NCBI RefSeq assembly: GCF_016907275.1
Contig: NZ_JAFBBP010000001.1
Coordinates: forward strand, 2,346,001-2,410,000
Length of the DNA: 64,000 bases
DNA from: Micromonospora luteifusca
Lineage (GTDB): Bacteria; Actinomycetota; Actinomycetes; Mycobacteriales; Micromonosporaceae
Direction of reading: 5' to 3'
The notes under the pieces were generated by a model. The model worked only from the letters and a program-made list of their open reading frames with translations, was not told the DNA's origin and ran no database searches. The translations under genes and the position numbers were made by a program. Shown in pieces: positions 46,905 to 56,013 of the stretch. The stretch's first letter is position 1. Every line of letters begins with the position of its first letter.

Positions 46905-46942
46905 TTGACAGGACCGAAACAGAAGGGACCCGGACTGGAAAC
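46905..46942 (+). promoter_or_regulatory. GlnR-type box upstream of the nitrate assimilation operon
   Basis: TTGAC-n6-GAAAC-n6-GACCC-n6-GAAAC has exactly the GTnAC-n6-GAAAC-n6 phasing of actinomycete GlnR boxes. Both GAAAC half-sites are perfect, the first GTnAC matches 4 of 5 (T for G), and the second is weak. It ends 24 nt before the nitrate reductase ATG. TTGACA within it could also be a -35. Confidence 0.65.
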
Positions 46943-46966
46943 TGCCCGGCGGCACGCTTTCCCGAC

Positions 46967-49099
46967 ATGACAGACGGTGCACGGTCGGCAACTCGACCGG
47001 GGCGGACGCCCCGGGACGTGGCGACGCACTGCCCGTACTGCGCGCTCCAGTGCGGGATGGTGCTGCGCGAGGACGACGCCGGCGTGACGGTCCACCCCCG
47101 CCAGTTCCCCACCAATCGCGGCGGGCTCTGCCAGAAGGGTTGGACCGCCGCCGAACTGCTCGACCACCCGGAACGACTCACCACTCCCCTGGTCCGCGAC
47201 CCGGCCACCGGTGCGCTGCAGCCGACAAGCTGGGACGCCGCCCTCGATCGGATCGTCGCCGGCATCCGCGCCATCCAGGACGACGCCGGCCCGGACGCGG
47301 TCGCCGTCTTCGGCGGCGGTGGCCTGACCAACGAGAAGGCGTACGCGTTGGGAAAGTTCGCCCGGATCGGGCTGCGCACCCGGCACATCGACTACAACGG
47401 ACGGTTCTGCATGTCTTCGGCGGCAGCCGCCGGGATGCGTGCCTTCGGCATCGACCGAGGGCTGCCGTTCCCGCTCGCCGACCTGGGCCGGGCCGACACC
47501 CTGCTGCTGGTCGGCGCGAACCCGGCGGAGACCATGCCGCCGCTGGTGCGGTGGCTCACCGAGCAACGCGGCAACGGCGGCCAGTTGATCGTCGTCGACC
47601 CCCGGGTCACCGCCACCGCCCGCCAGGCCGATCTGCATCTGCAACCGCTGCCCGGCACCGACCTCGCGGTGGCCAACGCACTGCTGCACATCGCGCTCAC
47701 CCAGGGTTGGGTCGACCGGGCGTACGTGGCCGAACGCACCGCCGGATTCGAGGCGGTGCGCCGCAGCGTCGCGGCCTGGTGGCCAGCCCGTGCCGAACAG
47801 ATCTCCGGCGTGCCGGTGGCCGACCTGGAGGCGACCGCCCGCGCGCTGGGCACCGGCGGTCGAGTGGTCATCCTCACCGCGCGCGGCGCCGAGCAGCACG
47901 CCAAGGGCGTCGACACGGTCTCCGCGTACGTCAATCTCGCCCTTGCCCTCGGCCTGCCCGGCCGGGCCGGCTCGGGGTACGGCTGCCTCACCGGCCAGGG
48001 CAACGGCCAGGGCGGACGCGAGCACGGGCAGAAGGCCGACCAACTCCCCGGCTACCGGCGGATCGACGACCCGGCGGCCCGCGAGCACGTGGCCCGGGTC
48101 TGGGGGGTGCCGGCCGACGAACTGCCCGGCCCGGGCGTGCCGGCGTACCAACTGCTCGACTCGCTCGGCACCCCGGACGGCCCGCGCGCGTTGCTGGTGT
48201 TCGGCTCGAACCCGGTGATCTCCGCGCCGCGGGCGGGGCGGATCGAGCGCCGGTTGCGCGACCTGGACCTGCTGGTCGTCGCCGACCTGCTGCTCTCCGA
48301 GACGGCCGCGCTGGCGGACGTGGTGCTGCCCACCGCGCAGTGGGCCGAGGAGGACGGCACCATGACCAACCTGGAGGGTCGGGTGCTGCGTCGGCGCGCA
48401 CTGCGCCCACCCCCGCCGGGTGTCCGGACCGACCTGGCCATCATCTCCGACCTCGCGGCGAGGCTGGCCCCGGACGACGCCGCGGCCACCGACGCGGCGG
48501 CCCGGTTCCCGGCCGACCCGGCCACCGTCTTCGCCGAGCTGCGCCGCGCATCGGCCGGTGGGGCCGCCGACTACGCCGGCATCAGCTGGGCCCGGATCGA
48601 CGCCGCCGACGGCGTCTACTGGCCCTGCCCGACCGAGGAGGGACCGGACACGCCGCGCCTCTTCGCCGACCGGTTCGCCACCCCGGACGGTCGGGCCCGG
48701 TTCCACCCCGTCGACCACCGGCCGGCGGCCGAGGAGGTCTGCGCCACGTACCCGCTGCACTTCACCACCGGCCGGGTGCTGGCGCAGTACCAGTCCGGCA
48801 CCCAGACCCGCCGGGTCGCCGCGCTGCGCCGCGCCGCCGCTGAGGCATTCGTCGAGCTGCACCCGGACCTGGCCGCGCGGCTGGGCATCGACGACGGAGA
48901 CCCGGTGCGGGTCACCTCGCGCCGAGGTGAGTTCAGCGCCCCGGCCCGCCTCAGCGCCGGGATCCGGCCGGACACCGTCTTCGCCCCGTTCCACTACGCG
49001 GGTGCGGGACGGGCCAACTCGGTGACCAACGACGCGGTCGACCCGGTCTCCGGGATGCCCGAATTCAAGATCTGCGCGGTCCGGGTGGAGAAGGCATGA
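46967..49099 (+). CDS. nasA: Assimilatory nitrate reductase, catalytic molybdopterin subunit
   Basis: A 710-residue member of the bis-MGD molybdoenzymes. An N-terminal [4Fe-4S] site (CPYCALQCGM, cysteines 22, 25, 29, with the fourth in GGLCQKGW at 55) is followed by the molybdopterin domain (NGRFCMSSAAAAG, GSGYGCLTGQGNGQGGREHGQ) and a C-terminal dinucleotide-binding domain (TGRVLAQYQSGTQTRR). It reduces nitrate to nitrite in the cytoplasm. It lacks a Tat signal, which supports the assimilatory type. It is the first gene of a five-gene coupled operon. Confidence 0.94.
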   Translation: MTDGARSATRPGRTPRDVATHCPYCALQCGMVLREDDAGVTVHPRQFPTNRGGLCQKGWTAAELLDHPERLTTPLVRDPATGALQPTSWDAALDRIVAGIRAIQDDAGPDAVAVFGGGGLTNEKAYALGKFARIGLRTRHIDYNGRFCMSSAAAAGMRAFGIDRGLPFPLADLGRADTLLLVGANPAETMPPLVRWLTEQRGNGGQLIVVDPRVTATARQADLHLQPLPGTDLAVANALLHIALTQGWVDRAYVAERTAGFEAVRRSVAAWWPARAEQISGVPVADLEATARALGTGGRVVILTARGAEQHAKGVDTVSAYVNLALALGLPGRAGSGYGCLTGQGNGQGGREHGQKADQLPGYRRIDDPAAREHVARVWGVPADELPGPGVPAYQLLDSLGTPDGPRALLVFGSNPVISAPRAGRIERRLRDLDLLVVADLLLSETAALADVVLPTAQWAEEDGTMTNLEGRVLRRRALRPPPPGVRTDLAIISDLAARLAPDDAAATDAAARFPADPATVFAELRRASAGGAADYAGISWARIDAADGVYWPCPTEEGPDTPRLFADRFATPDGRARFHPVDHRPAAEEVCATYPLHFTTGRVLAQYQSGTQTRRVAALRRAAAEAFVELHPDLAARLGIDDGDPVRVTSRRGEFSAPARLSAGIRPDTVFAPFHYAGAGRANSVTNDAVDPVSGMPEFKICAVRVEKA

Positions 49100-50535
49100 C
49101 CGCCCGGGTGGTGATCGTCGGCAACGGGATGGCGGGTGCCCGCCTCGCCGGTGAGCTGCATGCCCGGGAGGGAGACCGGAAGGTCACCGTGCTCGGGGCC
49201 GAGCCGCACCGGGCGTACAACCGGATCCTGCTCTCCACCCTGCTGGCCGGCCGGGTCGACGAGCCGGACATCGAGCTGACCGAGGCCGCCGGGCACGGCA
49301 TCGACCTGCGCACCGGCGTACCGGTGGCCGCGATCGACCGATCCGCCCGAGAGGTTCGGACCGACGACGGCGAACGCATCTCCTACGACCATCTGGTGCT
49401 GGCCACCGGCGCCCGGGCGGTGCTGCCACCACTGCCCGGCCTCGACCCGGCAGACCTGCCGGAGCGGGTGGTCCCCTTCCGGACCCTGGACGACTGCCGA
49501 CGAATCCTGGCCGCAGCGGCCGGCGCTCGCAGCGCGCTGGTGCTCGGCGGCGGGTTGCTCGGGCTGGAGGCAGCCCGAGGGCTGGCCATCCGAGGGCTGA
49601 CCACGACCGTGGTGCACCCGCGGGGGCACCTGATGGAACGGCAACTCGACCCGGCAGCCGGGGCGGTGCTCGCCGGCACGCTCGACAGTCTCGGCGTCAC
49701 CATCCAACTGGCGGTGCCGGCAACCGGCGTGGCCGCGGACGCCACCGGTGTACGCCTCGACCTGGCCGACGGCCGAACGCTGCGCGCCGACCTGCTGCTG
49801 CTCTCCTGCGGCGTACGTCCGGACACCGCGCTCGCACAGGCAGCCGGGCTGACCGTCCGCCGTGGCGTGGTGGTGGACGACCGTCTCCGCACCGACGACC
49901 GGTCCATCTCGGCGATCGGCGACTGCGCCGAGCACGACGGCGTGCTCACCGGGCTGGTCGCACCCGCCTGGGCTCAGGCCCGGGTGCTCGCCGACGTGCT
50001 GACCGGGACGGACCCGCTGGCCCGGTACCGGCCCCGGCCGGTGGTGACCCGGCTCAAGGCCGCCGGGATCGACCTGGCCTCGATGGGCGACGCGGTCGGC
50101 GGCGGGCCGGGCGAGGAGCTGACCTTCACCGACCCGACCCGGGGCACATACGCCCGGCTGCGGATCAGGGACGAGCGACTGGTCGGCGCGATCCTGCTGG
50201 GCGACAACCCGGCCGTCGGCACGGTGATCCAGCTCTTCGATCGTGGCCACCCGGTGCCGACCGATCGGCGGGCGTTGCTGCTGGGCCGGGCACTCGGCAC
50301 AGCGGGTGCGGCCCCGGCCCCGTCACCGGCACTGATGCCGGACGCCGCCACGGTCTGCCAGTGCAACACGGTGAGCAAGGGCGCGCTGATCCGCAGTTGG
50401 CGCTCCGGGGCCCGGACGGTCGACGCGGTGGTGGCGGCGACCCGGGCCGGCACCGGATGCGGCGGATGCCGGGACGCGGTGGGCGGCATCGTCGATTGGC
50501 TGAGTCAAGCGGAATCGGTGGAGGTGACGCGATGA
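49096..50535 (+). CDS. FAD-dependent NAD(P)H oxidoreductase with BFD-type [2Fe-2S] domain, nitrate reductase electron donor
   Basis: A 479-residue flavoprotein. The N-terminal FAD motif is VVIVGNGMAGARLAGEL, the NAD(P) motif is LVLGGGLLGLEAARGL, and a second FAD motif ISAIGDCAEHDG follows. The C terminus is a BFD-like [2Fe-2S] domain (VCQCNTVSKG, then GTGCGGC). It resembles the N-terminal half of NirB and the NasB/NasC-type subunits that feed electrons from NAD(P)H to nitrate reductase. It is coupled to both neighbours by 4-nt overlaps. Confidence 0.88.
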   Translation: MTARVVIVGNGMAGARLAGELHAREGDRKVTVLGAEPHRAYNRILLSTLLAGRVDEPDIELTEAAGHGIDLRTGVPVAAIDRSAREVRTDDGERISYDHLVLATGARAVLPPLPGLDPADLPERVVPFRTLDDCRRILAAAAGARSALVLGGGLLGLEAARGLAIRGLTTTVVHPRGHLMERQLDPAAGAVLAGTLDSLGVTIQLAVPATGVAADATGVRLDLADGRTLRADLLLLSCGVRPDTALAQAAGLTVRRGVVVDDRLRTDDRSISAIGDCAEHDGVLTGLVAPAWAQARVLADVLTGTDPLARYRPRPVVTRLKAAGIDLASMGDAVGGGPGEELTFTDPTRGTYARLRIRDERLVGAILLGDNPAVGTVIQLFDRGHPVPTDRRALLLGRALGTAGAAPAPSPALMPDAATVCQCNTVSKGALIRSWRSGARTVDAVVAATRAGTGCGGCRDAVGGIVDWLSQAESVEVTR

Positions 50536-53069
50536 ACGGCGGCGATCTGGTCGTCATCGGCAACGGCATGGTCGGGCAGCGCTTCGTCGACGCGCTGCGC
50601 GCCCGTGACCCACAGGGCCGTTGGCGGGTGACGGTGCTGGCCGAGGAGGGACGTCCGGCGTACGACCGGGTGCGGCTCTCGGCGTACTTCGACGGGGTGA
50701 GTGAGAGCGAGCTCAACCTGCACACGCCGCACGACGGGGTGCGGCTGCGACTCGGTGAGCCGGCCACCGCCATCGACCGGGTCAGACGGGTGGTGACCAC
50801 CGCCGTCGGCGAGTACCGCTACGACATGCTGGTGCTGGCCACCGGGTCGTACGCGTTCGTGCCGCCGGTGCCCGGAGTGGAGCTGCCCGGGGTCTTCGTC
50901 TACCGGACCCTGGACGATCTGGCGGCGATCCGGGCTTATGCGCAGGGTCGGCGGGCCGGTGCGGTGATCGGCGGTGGGCTGCTCGGTCTGGAGGCGGCGA
51001 ACGCCCTGCGGTTGCTGGGCCTCAGCACCGACGTGGTCGAATTCGCGCCCCGGCTGATGCCGGTGCAGGTGGATCAGGCCGGCGGCGCGATGCTCCGTCG
51101 CTACGTCGACGACCTGGGCGTACGGACCCATCTCGGGGTGGCGACCACCGCCATCCGATCCGGCCCGGACGGCGGCGTCGCAGCCCTGGCCCTCTCCGAC
51201 GGTGGTGCCATCGACGCCGAACTGGTGGTGGTCGCCGCCGGGATCCGGCCTCGGGACCAGTTGGCTCGGGACGCCGGCCTGCCCCTGGGTCCACGCGGCG
51301 GGGTGCTGGTCGACGCGACCTGCCGCAGCGCCGACGAGCGGATCTGGGCGGTCGGTGAGTGCGCGGCGGTCGACGGCACCTGCCACGGTCTGGTCGCCCC
51401 GGGGTACGCGACGGCCGAGGTGGTGGCCGACCGGCTCGTCGGCGGCGCGGCGACCTTCCCGGGTGCCGACACCGCCACCAAGCTCAAGCTGCTCGGCGTC
51501 GACGTTGCCTCGTTCGGTGACGCGCACGGCACGACCCCGGGCTGCCTGGACGTCACGTTCACCGACCCGGCCACCCGGGTCTACGCGAAGCTGGTGCTCT
51601 CCGACGACGCGCACACCCTGCTCGGCGGGGTGCTGGTCGGTGATGCCAGCGCGTACCCGACGTTGCGGGCCAGCGTGGGTGGCCCGCTGCCGGCCGCGCC
51701 ACTGGCGCTGCTCGCCCCGGACGGCGGCGGGGCGGACGCCGGTGCGTTGCCCACCACCGCCCAGGTCTGCTCCTGCAACGCGGTGACCCGGGGCGACGTG
51801 GACGCCGCCATCGCCGACGGCTGCACCGACGTGCCGGCGTTGAAGGCGTGCACCAGGGCCGGCACCAGCTGCGGTTCCTGTGTTCCGACCCTGAAGCAGC
51901 TCCTGGACGCGGCCGGGGTGGCGCAGTCCAGCGCGCTCTGCGAGCACTTCGACGTGAGCCGGCGGGAGCTGTTCGAGATCGTCCGCGTACGCGGCATCCG
52001 CACCTTCTCCCGGCTGGTCGCCGAGCACGGTCGGGGGCGTGGCTGCGACATCTGCAAGCCGGTGGTGGCGTCGATCCTCGCGTCGCTGGGCAGCGGTCAC
52101 GTGCTCGACGGTGAACAGGCGTCGTTGCAGGACACCAACGACCACTTCCTGGCCAACCTGCAACGCGACGGCAGCTACTCGGTGGTGCCCCGGATCCCGG
52201 GCGGCGAGATCACCCCGGAGAAGCTGATCGTGATCGGCGAGGTCGCCCGGGACTTCCAGCTCTACACCAAAATCACCGGCGGGCAGCGGATCGACCTGTT
52301 CGGGGCGCGGGTCGAGCAGCTACCGCAGATCTGGCGGCGGCTGGTCGATGCCGGCTTCGAGTCCGGCCACGCGTACGGCAAGGCGCTGCGGACGGTGAAG
52401 TCCTGTGTGGGCGAGACCTGGTGCCGGTACGGAGTGCAGGACTCGGTGGGGCTGGCCATCGCGCTGGAGTTGCGCTATCGAGGGCTGCGCGCCCCACACA
52501 AGATCAAGTCTGCGGTCTCCGGTTGCGCCCGCGAGTGCGCCGAGGCGCGCAGCAAGGACTTCGGCATCATCGCCACCGAGACCGGCTGGAATCTCTACGT
52601 CGGTGGCAACGGCGGCTTCCGGCCCCGACACGCCGACCTGTTCGCCACCGACCTGTCCACGGAAGCGCTGATCACGCTGATCGACAGATTCTTGATCTAC
52701 TACATTCGCACCGCCGACCGGCTGCAACGCACCGCGGGCTGGGTCGAGGCGCTGGACGGCGGTCTGGACCATCTGCGCTCGGTGATCGTGGACGACTCGT
52801 TGGGGCTCTGCGCCGAGTTGGACGCCGCGATGGCCCGGCACGTGGCGACGTACTCCGACGAGTGGCGCGACGTGCTCGACGACCCGGACCGGCTACGCCG
52901 CTACACCTCCTTCGTCAACGCTCCCGACGTGCCCGACCCGTCGATCACCTTCAGCCAGGAACGCGGCCAGCCGGTGCCAGCCGGCGACTCTCAACCGGCC
53001 CGACCACTGCCGACCGACGGTCACCGTCGGCAGCCGGTCACGCTGGGACTACCGGAGGTACGGCGATGA
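50532..53069 (+). CDS. nirB: Nitrite reductase [NAD(P)H], large subunit
   Basis: An 845-residue enzyme reducing nitrite to ammonium. It has an FAD/NAD(P) pyridine nucleotide-disulfide oxidoreductase part (about 1-400), a BFD [2Fe-2S] domain (VCSCNAVTRG...GTSCGSC, about 415-455) and the sulfite/nitrite reductase part. The last contains the siroheme-[4Fe-4S] cysteines CVGETWC and SGCARECAEA. The ATG overlaps the previous stop (ATGA), which excludes longer in-frame starts. Confidence 0.97.
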   Translation: MNGGDLVVIGNGMVGQRFVDALRARDPQGRWRVTVLAEEGRPAYDRVRLSAYFDGVSESELNLHTPHDGVRLRLGEPATAIDRVRRVVTTAVGEYRYDMLVLATGSYAFVPPVPGVELPGVFVYRTLDDLAAIRAYAQGRRAGAVIGGGLLGLEAANALRLLGLSTDVVEFAPRLMPVQVDQAGGAMLRRYVDDLGVRTHLGVATTAIRSGPDGGVAALALSDGGAIDAELVVVAAGIRPRDQLARDAGLPLGPRGGVLVDATCRSADERIWAVGECAAVDGTCHGLVAPGYATAEVVADRLVGGAATFPGADTATKLKLLGVDVASFGDAHGTTPGCLDVTFTDPATRVYAKLVLSDDAHTLLGGVLVGDASAYPTLRASVGGPLPAAPLALLAPDGGGADAGALPTTAQVCSCNAVTRGDVDAAIADGCTDVPALKACTRAGTSCGSCVPTLKQLLDAAGVAQSSALCEHFDVSRRELFEIVRVRGIRTFSRLVAEHGRGRGCDICKPVVASILASLGSGHVLDGEQASLQDTNDHFLANLQRDGSYSVVPRIPGGEITPEKLIVIGEVARDFQLYTKITGGQRIDLFGARVEQLPQIWRRLVDAGFESGHAYGKALRTVKSCVGETWCRYGVQDSVGLAIALELRYRGLRAPHKIKSAVSGCARECAEARSKDFGIIATETGWNLYVGGNGGFRPRHADLFATDLSTEALITLIDRFLIYYIRTADRLQRTAGWVEALDGGLDHLRSVIVDDSLGLCAELDAAMARHVATYSDEWRDVLDDPDRLRRYTSFVNAPDVPDPSITFSQERGQPVPAGDSQPARPLPTDGHRRQPVTLGLPEVRR

Positions 53070-53413
53070 CTCAGACCATCACGCTGAGCTGGACCACCAT
53101 CTGCCCGCTCGACCGCCTCGAACCGGACCGGGGCGTCGCCGCCCTGGTCGACGGGGCACAGGTCGCCCTCTTCCGCACCCCGGACGGGCTGTTCGCGATC
53201 GACAACCGCGACCCGGTCTCCGGGGCGTACGTGCTGTCGCGGGGCATCGTCGGCAGCCGTGGCGGAGTGCCGACGGTCGCCTCACCGCTGCACAAGCAGG
53301 TGTACGACCTGCGCAGCGGGCACTGCCTCGATCTGCCCGGGGTGGCCGTGGCCCGGCACGACGCGCGTTGCCGCGACGGGCTGGTCGAGGTGCGGTTACG
53401 ACAGGAGGGCTGA
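53066..53413 (+). CDS. nirD: Nitrite reductase [NAD(P)H], small subunit
   Basis: A 115-residue Rieske-fold protein (WTTICPLDRLEPDRGVAALVDGAQVALFRTPDGLFAIDNRDPVSG, then SPLHKQVYDLRSGHCLD). The Rieske cluster cysteines are not conserved: the first motif reads SPLHKQ. This is normal for NirD, which is structural or regulatory rather than redox active. It overlaps nirB by 4 nt and nnaR by 1 nt. Confidence 0.95.
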   Translation: MTQTITLSWTTICPLDRLEPDRGVAALVDGAQVALFRTPDGLFAIDNRDPVSGAYVLSRGIVGSRGGVPTVASPLHKQVYDLRSGHCLDLPGVAVARHDARCRDGLVEVRLRQEG

Positions 53414-54501
53414 TGCGGGAAGAACTGGCGGGCTTCACCATCGGGGTGACCGCCGACCGGCGGCGCGACGAGTTGGCCGCGCTGCTCGAACGGCGGGGTG
53501 CCCGCGTCGTGCTCGCCCCGGCGTTGCGGATCGTGCCGTTGTCCGACGACACCGAGCTGCGCGAGGCGACCCGCGCCTGCCTCGAACAGCCGCCGGACAT
53601 CCTGATGGCCAACACCGGCATCGGCATGCGCGGGTGGCTGGAGGCGGCCGAGGGTTGGGGGCTGGCCGAGCCGTTGCGCTCGGTGCTGGCCAGCTCGTAC
53701 GTGGTGGCCCGCGGCCCGAAGGCGCGCGGCGCGATCCGTGCGGCTGGGCTGCACGACCAGTGGTCGCCCGCGTCGGAGAGCTGCGACGAGGTGGTCAACC
53801 ACCTGCGCCGGCGCGGCGTGGCCGGGCAGGTGATCGCCATGCAGCTGCACGGTGAGCGGCAGCCCGAATGCACGCTCGCACTGGAGGCTGCCGGTGCCAC
53901 GGTGATCGAGGTGCCGGTCTACCGCTGGGCCCCGCCGAGCGACCCGGCACCGCTGCACCGGTTGATCGACCTGATCGCCGGCCGGCTGGTGGACGCGGTG
54001 ACCTTCACCTCGGCGCCGGCCGCCGAGGCGCTGCTGCGGGCGGCCGGGGACCGTACCGACGCGGTGTTGTCCGCGTTCCGCGGCGACGTACTGGCCAGCT
54101 GCGTCGGCGCGGTGACGGCCGAGCCGCTGCTGCGGCACGGGGTGCCGGTGAGCGCCCCGGGTCGGGCCCGGCTGGGGGCGCTGGTGCGGACCATCGTCGA
54201 CGAGTTGCCCCGCAGGACCGTGACGTTCAAGGCCGGCGGGCACCTGCTCACGCTGCGCGGGCACGCCGCGGTCATCGACGGCGAGTTGCGACCACTCGCT
54301 CCCGCCCCGATGGCGGTGTTGCGGGCGCTGGCGCAGTCCCCCGGCCGGGTGCTGTCCCGCACGGCGCTGCTGCGGACGCTGCCGCGGGGTGCGGATGAGC
54401 ACGCGGTGGAGATGGCCGTGGCCCGCCTACGGGCCGGCCTCCGCGCGCCCCGCGTGGTGCAGACCATCGTGAAGCGCGGCTACCGGCTCCAGGTCGACTG
54501 A
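53413..54501 (+). CDS. nnaR: HemD-like transcriptional regulator of nitrate/nitrite assimilation (NnaR type)
   Basis: A 362-residue fusion. Residues 1-260 have the uroporphyrinogen-III synthase fold (FTIGVTADRRRDELAALLERRGA, MANTGIGMRGWLEAAEG, FTSAPAAEALLRAAG). Residues 270-362 form an OmpR-type winged helix (APAPMAVLRALAQSPGRVLSRTALLRTL, then VEMAVARLRAGL, VVQTIVKRGYRL). This is the architecture of NnaR of Streptomyces coelicolor, which acts with GlnR to activate nitrite/nitrate genes. The TGATG overlap with nirD fixes the ATG. Confidence 0.9.
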   Translation: MREELAGFTIGVTADRRRDELAALLERRGARVVLAPALRIVPLSDDTELREATRACLEQPPDILMANTGIGMRGWLEAAEGWGLAEPLRSVLASSYVVARGPKARGAIRAAGLHDQWSPASESCDEVVNHLRRRGVAGQVIAMQLHGERQPECTLALEAAGATVIEVPVYRWAPPSDPAPLHRLIDLIAGRLVDAVTFTSAPAAEALLRAAGDRTDAVLSAFRGDVLASCVGAVTAEPLLRHGVPVSAPGRARLGALVRTIVDELPRRTVTFKAGGHLLTLRGHAAVIDGELRPLAPAPMAVLRALAQSPGRVLSRTALLRTLPRGADEHAVEMAVARLRAGLRAPRVVQTIVKRGYRLQVD

Positions 54502-54541
54502 CGCGTCACGGCCGGCTGGTGTGTGTGCCGGCCGTGACGCG
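54502..54541. terminator. Bidirectional hairpin terminator
   Basis: A perfect 15-bp stem (54502-54516 with 54527-54541) with a 10-nt loop starts immediately after the nnaR stop and ends 5 nt before the cvnD stop, serving both converging operons. Confidence 0.85.
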
Positions 54542-54546
54542 GCGGT

Positions 54547-55170
54547 TCAGCCGACCGGCGTGGGGAAGCCCCGACCGTGCTCGGACTGGAGCCGAAGCAT
54601 GGCGTGCTCCACGACCGTCACCAGCACCTGCTTGACCGAATCCCGGTGCCGGGCGTCGGTCATCACCAGCGGCACCTGTGGCGAGATGGCCAGTGCCTCG
54701 CGGACCTCCTCCAGCTCGTACTGGGGAGCGCCGTCGAAATGGTTCAGGGCCACCACGTACGGCAGGTTGCGGTTCTCGAAGTAGTCGAGCGGGGCGAACG
54801 CGTCGGTGATCCGGCGCGTGTCCACCAGCACGGCGGCACCCACCGCACCTCGGATGATCTCGTCCCACATGAACCAGAACCGGGTCTGACCAGGTGTACC
54901 GAAGAGGTACAGGATCAGATCCTGAGCCATGGTGATTCGGCCGAAGTCCATGGCGACCGTGGTGGTCTCCTTGCCCGGCACCTTGGACGGGTCGTCGATG
55001 CCGACACCCGCCGCGGTCATCAACGCCTCGGTGGTCAGCGGCGTGATCTCGGAGATCGCCCCGACCAGTGTCGTCTTACCGACGCCGAAGCCGCCCGCGA
55101 CGACGATCTTCGCGGAGACGATTCCCCGGCCCGGCCGCCCCCCAGCGGGGTCATAGCCTGCGAAGTCCAC
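54547..55170 (-). CDS. cvnD: Conservon GTP-binding protein CvnD
   Basis: A 207-residue small GTPase-like protein with P-loop GGFGVGKTT (about 26-34), a switch-type TTVAMDFGRIT, the G3-like FGTPGQTRFWFMWDEI and ALNHFDGA in place of NKxD. In Streptomyces the four conservon proteins form a membrane-associated complex analogous to a G-protein-coupled receptor system, and they influence development and antibiotic production. It overlaps cvnC by 20 nt. Confidence 0.94.
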   Translation of the reverse strand: MDFAGYDPAGGRPGRGIVSAKIVVAGGFGVGKTTLVGAISEITPLTTEALMTAAGVGIDDPSKVPGKETTTVAMDFGRITMAQDLILYLFGTPGQTRFWFMWDEIIRGAVGAAVLVDTRRITDAFAPLDYFENRNLPYVVALNHFDGAPQYELEEVREALAISPQVPLVMTDARHRDSVKQVLVTVVEHAMLRLQSEHGRGFPTPVG

Positions 55171-55516
55171 TTAGCACCCTTCCAAGCAGTTCCATCCGCT
55201 CCTCGAACCCCTCGGCGGGAGCAGCAGTGTGTAACATCAGCAGGCTCTCGGCCACCATGTCGGCGACCAACACCCGGGCGACGCCCAGCGGCATCCGGGT
55301 GTACGCGGCGATCTCCGCCAGCGACTGTGCTCGGCCCTCACAGACCGTGGCGATGCGGTGCTTGTCATGCCCGGCGAAGCGGGACTCGGCGACCTGGGTG
55401 GGAGACGCGGTGAGGACGGCTTCCAGGGCGATGTCCTGGCGAGGTTCGGTACGACCACGGGTGACCGCGTACGGACGTACCAGTGCGCCGCGCGGGTCAG
55501 CGCGTCGTTGGTCCAT
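55151..55516 (-). CDS. cvnC: Conservon DUF742 protein CvnC
   Basis: A 121-residue DUF742 protein. LVRPYAVTRGRTEPRQDIALEAVL, then a winged-helix-like segment HKHRIATVCEGRAQSLAEIAAYTRMPLGVARVLVADM and the end GRVLSGLRRL are typical. It probably links CvnA and CvnB to the GTPase CvnD. It overlaps the following cvnD and lies 89 nt after cvnB. Confidence 0.93.
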   Translation of the reverse strand: MDQRRADPRGALVRPYAVTRGRTEPRQDIALEAVLTASPTQVAESRFAGHDKHRIATVCEGRAQSLAEIAAYTRMPLGVARVLVADMVAESLLMLHTAAPAEGFEERMELLGRVLSGLRRL

Positions 55517-55605
55517 TCCCGGTCACCTCCTCGTCCATTGTGGAGCCGGACCTCGCCGCCTCCCGTCCCTGCCTCGGCGCGCGGTCCGAGCGCCGTCCTA
55601 CCCTG

Positions 55606-56013
55606 CTACGAGCGCACCGCGTCCCGCGGAAGAGGCACCAGCGCGGCACCCACCCGCTCGACCAGCAGCGCCATTTCGTAGCCCACCTGGCCGACGTCGC
55701 AACTGCGCGCGGCCAGGACGGCCATCGACGAGCCGTCACTGATCGACATCAGGAAGAGATACCCGCTGTCCATCTCGATGACTGTCTGCAACACCCCACC
55801 CGCGCTGAACATCCGGGCCGCGCCCTCGGTCAGGCTCACTACGCCGGAGGTGATCGCGGCGAGCTGGTCCGCCCGGTCCCCCGGCAGATCCCGGGAGGAG
55901 GCGAGCAGCAGCCCGTCGGCGGACACCGCCACCACGTGGGCGATGCCCGCCACGCTGTCGGCGAAGTTGGTGAGCAGCCAACCCATGTCCTGCATGGCAG
56001 CTGGCCTGTTCAT
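55606..56013 (-). CDS. cvnB: Conservon roadblock/LC7 protein CvnB
   Basis: A 135-residue roadblock/LC7 domain protein: DMGWLLTNFADSVAGIAHVVAVSADGLLLASS, then LQTVIEMDSGYLFLMSISDGSSMAVLAA. Roadblock proteins regulate Ras-like GTPases, here CvnD. Its start overlaps the end of cvnA by 4 nt. Confidence 0.94.
   Translation of the reverse strand: MNRPAAMQDMGWLLTNFADSVAGIAHVVAVSADGLLLASSRDLPGDRADQLAAITSGVVSLTEGAARMFSAGGVLQTVIEMDSGYLFLMSISDGSSMAVLAARSCDVGQVGYEMALLVERVGAALVPLPRDAVRS

Noticed and set aside
46220..48994. A 924-codon open frame antisense to the nitrate reductase
   Set aside because: It is a shadow of strong third-position GC in the nitrate reductase gene; the plus-strand protein has intact cofactor motifs.
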